Positions 60,906 through 64,000 of a stretch of 64,000 nt of DNA are shown here, piece by piece. This DNA is from Bacteroidales bacterium UBA5287 (lineage in GTDB: Bacteria; Bacteroidota; Bacteroidia; Bacteroidales; Dysgonomonadaceae): the NCBI GenBank assembly GCA_002411345.1, contig DHSL01000031.1, positions 1 to 64,000 on the forward strand, given 5' to 3'. How positions within the stretch are numbered: position 1 is the stretch's first letter; every line of letters begins with the position of its first letter. A model generated the notes under the pieces. That model saw nothing but the letters and a program-made list of their open reading frames with translations. It was not told where the DNA came from and did no database searches. The position numbers were made by a program, and so were the translations under genes.

Positions 60906-62252
60906 ATGGAACTAGATAAACTAACAGCAATATCGCCAATCGATGGACGATACAGAAATCGTACGCAGGATTTGGCTCCATATTTTTCTGAACTTTCTTT
61001 AATGAAATATCGATTACACGTCGAAATAGAGTATTTTATAGCTTTGTCTGATACGGGAATTTCTCCATCACTTTCAAAAATATCAGCTGATAAAAAAAAT
61101 GATTTACATCGTTTGGTTGTTGATTTTTCGGAAAATGATGCCCAAAGGATGAAAGATATTGAAATGATTACAAATCATGATGTTAAAGCTGTTGAGTATT
61201 TTCTTAAAGAGAAATTTGACGAACTTGGTTTGTCTGAATATAAAGAGTTTATTCATTTTGGATTGACTTCCCAAGATATCAATAATACTGCTTTCCCACT
61301 AATGTGGAAAGATGCGCTCAAAGATGTGTATATCCCGGAACTGGATGGCTTGAACAAATTAATTGATTCATATGCTGAACAGTGGAAAAATGTACCAATG
61401 CTTGCACATACACATGGTCAACCGGCATCACCAACAAGATTAGGTAAAGAAATAAAAGTGTTTGCATATCGATTGTCAAATCAAATAGAAGTGTTGAAAA
61501 ATATACCAAATAAGGCCAAATTTGGTGGCGCAACAGGTAACTTTAATGCTCATCATGTTGCATATCCGCAAATCGATTGGAGAGATTTTGGTGATCAGTT
61601 TGTATCTGAAAGCTTGGGCTTAAAACGTGAAGAATATACAACTCAAATATCTAATTACGATGCTTTAGCTGCTTCTTTTGATGCGTTGAAACGTATCAAC
61701 AATATTTTAATCGATTTATGTAGAGATGTTTGGCAATATATTTCAATGGAATATTTTAAACAACGCATTAAAGAAGGAGAAGTGGGCTCTTCGGCAATGC
61801 CGCATAAGGTGAACCCAATCGATTTTGAAAATGCTGAAGGTAATTTGGGTATTGCTAACGCACTGCTTGATTATTTGTCTTCAAAACTTCCTATTTCCAG
61901 ATTGCAAAGAGACCTTACAGACTCAACGGTAATTAGAAATATTGGCGTTCCTTTAGCACATGGGTTAATTGCTCTTAAAAGTACAACTAAAGGGTTGAAT
62001 AAATTGTTATTAAATGAAGAGGCTATTTATAGAGATTTAGATAACAATTGGGCAGTCGTAGCTGAAGGAATCCAAACGATATTAAGGAGAGAAGGATATC
62101 CAAATCCTTATGAAGCATTGAAAGCATTGACTCGAAAAAATACACAAATTACAAAAGAAAGCATTCATGATTTTATAGAATTGTTGAATGTTAATGAAAC
62201 TATCAAAAACGAATTAAGAGAAATCACCCCTCATAATTATACTGGGATATAA
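60906..62252 (+). CDS. purB: Adenylosuccinate lyase
   Basis: The start is placed at the ATG giving MELDKLTAISPIDGRYR, which matches the family; ATG at 60900 and TTG at 60879 are in frame upstream. About 448 residues of the fumarase/aspartase fold: HFGLTSQDINNTAFP, AHTHGQPASPTRLGKE, and the signature loop GSSAMPHKVNPIDFENAEGN (catalytic Ser). It removes fumarate from SAICAR and adenylosuccinate in purine synthesis. Length and motifs fit the E. coli-type branch of the family. Confidence 0.96.
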   Translation: MELDKLTAISPIDGRYRNRTQDLAPYFSELSLMKYRLHVEIEYFIALSDTGISPSLSKISADKKNDLHRLVVDFSENDAQRMKDIEMITNHDVKAVEYFLKEKFDELGLSEYKEFIHFGLTSQDINNTAFPLMWKDALKDVYIPELDGLNKLIDSYAEQWKNVPMLAHTHGQPASPTRLGKEIKVFAYRLSNQIEVLKNIPNKAKFGGATGNFNAHHVAYPQIDWRDFGDQFVSESLGLKREEYTTQISNYDALAASFDALKRINNILIDLCRDVWQYISMEYFKQRIKEGEVGSSAMPHKVNPIDFENAEGNLGIANALLDYLSSKLPISRLQRDLTDSTVIRNIGVPLAHGLIALKSTTKGLNKLLLNEEAIYRDLDNNWAVVAEGIQTILRREGYPNPYEALKALTRKNTQITKESIHDFIELLNVNETIKNELREITPHNYTGI

Positions 62253-62333
62253 TAAAGAGGAGTTTATATTTTTACATTATAATAAGAATCACAAACTAAA
62301 AAAAACCGTGAGGTTAAACAACTATCAAAGAAA

Positions 62334-63491
62334 ATGACAGCATTTAGCAACGATTCGCGATCAAATCGTAATTACGATGACGTGAACAATGAGAGACACA
62401 ATTCTTCGAATGAAAGTGGGAATTATCGAAGAAGACCGCAAAGCGGATATAGTGATAATTCATATGAAAGAAATTATCGTCAACCAAAGAGTTATCGCCC
62501 AAGAAATGAGACTTATGGCGAAGGTCAAGGTCAAAGCGATGAGGCAGGAAAAAAACGTCGTCCTCGTGTAGGTGAACGAATTTCTCAAAATGTAGGTGGA
62601 AATCGTCCAAGAGTAGCATATTCAAGTGATGGGGCTAAAAATTATCCTAATCGTGGCAACAGTCAGGGTGGAGGATATCAGAACGATCAGAGAAAGATTG
62701 CTCATCCAAAATTGGCACCAAAAAAGAAGAAGATATTCAAACAAATTAAATATAAAGAAAATGCTGATCCCACTGCTCCTATACGTCTGAATAAATATTT
62801 GGCAAATGCTGGAGTATGTTCAAGACGAGAAGCAGATGAATTTATTCAGGCGGGTGTTGTTAAAGTTAATGGGCAGGTAATCACAGAATTGGGTACTAAA
62901 ATTACACGTGCTGATGAGGTGATGTTCCATGATCAGAATATAAAGTTAGAAAGCAAAGTTTATGTATTACTAAATAAACCTAAGGGCTTTGTTACAACAA
63001 CAGATGATCCGGAAAATCGCAAAACAGTAATGGATTTGGTTAAGAGTGCATGCTCTGAAAGAATTTATCCTGTAGGTCGTTTAGATAGAGGAACAACAGG
63101 TGTGCTTTTACTTACCAATGATGGTGACTTGGCATCTAAATTAACTCATCCAAAATACGAAAAGCGTAAAATATATCAGGTATGGCTTGATAAACCAGTA
63201 ACAATGGAACACATGCAAGCAATTGCTGATGGGATTGAACTTGAAGATGGTGAAATCCATGCCGATGCAATAAGTTATGTAAGTGAGGAAGATTTAACAC
63301 AGATTGGTATTGAAATTCATTCTGGTAAGAATCGTGTAGTTCGTAGAATTTTCGAAAAACTTGGTTATCATGTTGTTAAGCTTGACAGAGTCTATTTTGC
63401 GGGTTTAACTAAAAAGAATCTATCGCGCGGAAAATGGCGTTATCTTACCGAAAAAGAAGTAAATATGCTTCGTATGGGGGCTTTTGATTGA
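62334..63491 (+). CDS. 23S rRNA pseudouridine synthase, RluB/RsuA family, with long basic N-terminus
   Basis: 385 residues. The first ~140 are low-complexity, rich in Arg, Asn, Gly, Tyr and Ser (RRRPQSGYSDNSYERNY), ending in a Lys block (KLAPKKKKIFKQIKYK). Then an S4 RNA-binding domain (IRLNKYLANAGVCSRREADEFI) and the catalytic domain with YPVGRLDRGTTGVLLLTNDG, whose GRLD aspartate is the nucleophile. RluB modifies U2605 of 23S rRNA in E. coli; the exact target here is unproven. The N-terminal tail probably adds RNA binding and is usual in Bacteroidota members. Confidence 0.92.
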   Translation: MTAFSNDSRSNRNYDDVNNERHNSSNESGNYRRRPQSGYSDNSYERNYRQPKSYRPRNETYGEGQGQSDEAGKKRRPRVGERISQNVGGNRPRVAYSSDGAKNYPNRGNSQGGGYQNDQRKIAHPKLAPKKKKIFKQIKYKENADPTAPIRLNKYLANAGVCSRREADEFIQAGVVKVNGQVITELGTKITRADEVMFHDQNIKLESKVYVLLNKPKGFVTTTDDPENRKTVMDLVKSACSERIYPVGRLDRGTTGVLLLTNDGDLASKLTHPKYEKRKIYQVWLDKPVTMEHMQAIADGIELEDGEIHADAISYVSEEDLTQIGIEIHSGKNRVVRRIFEKLGYHVVKLDRVYFAGLTKKNLSRGKWRYLTEKEVNMLRMGAFD

Positions 63492-63597
63492 ATAGTTCCA
63501 ATATAGGAAAACAATAATCATGACATGGTTTTATAAACAATGTCAAAGTATAACTAAATAGATTAAAGTCCCCAACAAGGGATTTAAGCAATTTATA

Positions 63598-64000
63598 ATG
63601 AAACAAATAAAACGAACAATTATTGCTGATGCATTAAAGGAAAATGAATTCGGCAAAGAGATAAACGTAAAAGGGTGGGTTAGAACTCGTAGAGGTAATA
63701 AAAATGTTAGTTTTGTCGCCCTTAATGATGGATCAACAATTAACAATATTCAGATTGTTATTGATATAAATAAATTTGGGGAAGATTTTCTTAAACCTAT
63801 CACAACCGGATCAAGTATTCAAGTGAACGGACAATTGATAGAATCACAAGGAAAGGGACAAACGGTTGAAGTTATTGCAACTGAAATAGAAATTTTTGGT
63901 ACAGCAAATCCTGATACTTATCCTTTACAGAAAAAAGGTCATTCGTTGGAATTTTTGCGTGAAATAGCCCATCTACGTCCACGCACCAACACTTTCGGCG
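63598..64000 (+). CDS. asnS: Asparaginyl-tRNA synthetase, 3' truncated by the window
   Basis: The ATG at 63598 opens MKQIKRTIIADALKEN, then the anticodon-binding OB fold (KEINVKGWVRTRRGNKNVSFVALNDGS) and the start of the catalytic domain (KKGHSLEFLREIAHLRPRTNTF), all typical of AsnRS. The visible part is 134 codons; the full enzyme is about 465 residues. It charges tRNA-Asn directly, so the organism need not rely on transamidation for asparagine. About 105 bases separate it from the RluB-type gene. Confidence 0.95.
   Translation, partial: MKQIKRTIIADALKENEFGKEINVKGWVRTRRGNKNVSFVALNDGSTINNIQIVIDINKFGEDFLKPITTGSSIQVNGQLIESQGKGQTVEVIATEIEIFGTANPDTYPLQKKGHSLEFLREIAHLRPRTNTFG

Overview
The window comes from the chromosome of an AT-rich member of the Bacteroidota, most likely order Bacteroidales. 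The evidence is the Bacteroidota promoter signature (TTTG or TTG about 19-20 nt before TAnnTTTG) in front of several tRNAs and genes. Further support comes from secreted glycoside hydrolases, a DUF3822-rsmD pair, a FemAB-like protein, a PRiA4_ORF3-type protein next to miaA, and a division/cell-wall cluster in the order mraZ-rsmH-ftsL-ftsI-murE-mraY-murD-ftsW-murG-murC-ftsQ-ftsA-ftsZ. I could not fix the genus from sequence alone. No rRNA, CRISPR array or intact insertion sequence was seen.

Accessory left part (1-9.7 kb). A 5'-truncated C5-cytosine methyltransferase and a HaeIII-like endonuclease form a type II restriction-modification pair. After a gene-poor stretch and an orphan protein comes a compact five-gene operon (3734-8719) of heterodisulfide-reductase-like parts: HdrC-like, HdrB-like, a short HdrA/Qmo-like flavoprotein, a small two-cluster Fe-S protein, and a membrane protein fused to Fe-S and two HdrD/DsrK-type CCG modules. 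Together they look like a membrane-linked electron-transfer complex between the quinone pool and an unknown soluble thiol/disulfide or flavin partner. This is the most unusual system in the window. An orphan exported protein follows, then a stray fragment of a tRNA-Phe gene, a possible scar of an integrated element.

Carbohydrate region (12-19.6 kb). A GH51 arabinofuranosidase, a GH16-GH43 fusion and a GH2 beta-galactosidase-like enzyme are co-directional and all exported. They suit removal and cleavage of arabinose-decorated beta-galactan (type II arabinogalactan), although no SusC/SusD pair is present. A Tat-exported Gfo/Idh/MocA oxidoreductase converges on them.

Core and housekeeping regions. 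aspS diverges from tRNA-Pro. A four-gene leftward operon (TonB receptor, MFS permease, hemN, hemG) links outer-membrane uptake to the two steps that turn coproporphyrinogen III into protoporphyrin IX. rsmD, DUF3822, a RecD-like helicase, rsmI, a coiled-coil lipoprotein, a YjjG-like phosphatase and an arginine deiminase-family gene follow. From 36 to 51.6 kb lies the division and peptidoglycan cluster, led by mraZ with candidate MraZ boxes in its promoter. MurE carries the DNPR motif of meso-diaminopimelate-adding enzymes.

Right part (51.7-64 kb). This holds a YqeY-like protein, miaA, a C11 clostripain-type protease, tRNA-Asn, a hydroxyacid dehydrogenase-AlkD-M16 peptidase operon, a small beta-barrel protein, a FemAB-like transferase, tRNA-Val, purB, an RluB-type pseudouridine synthase and the start of asnS, which runs off the window.
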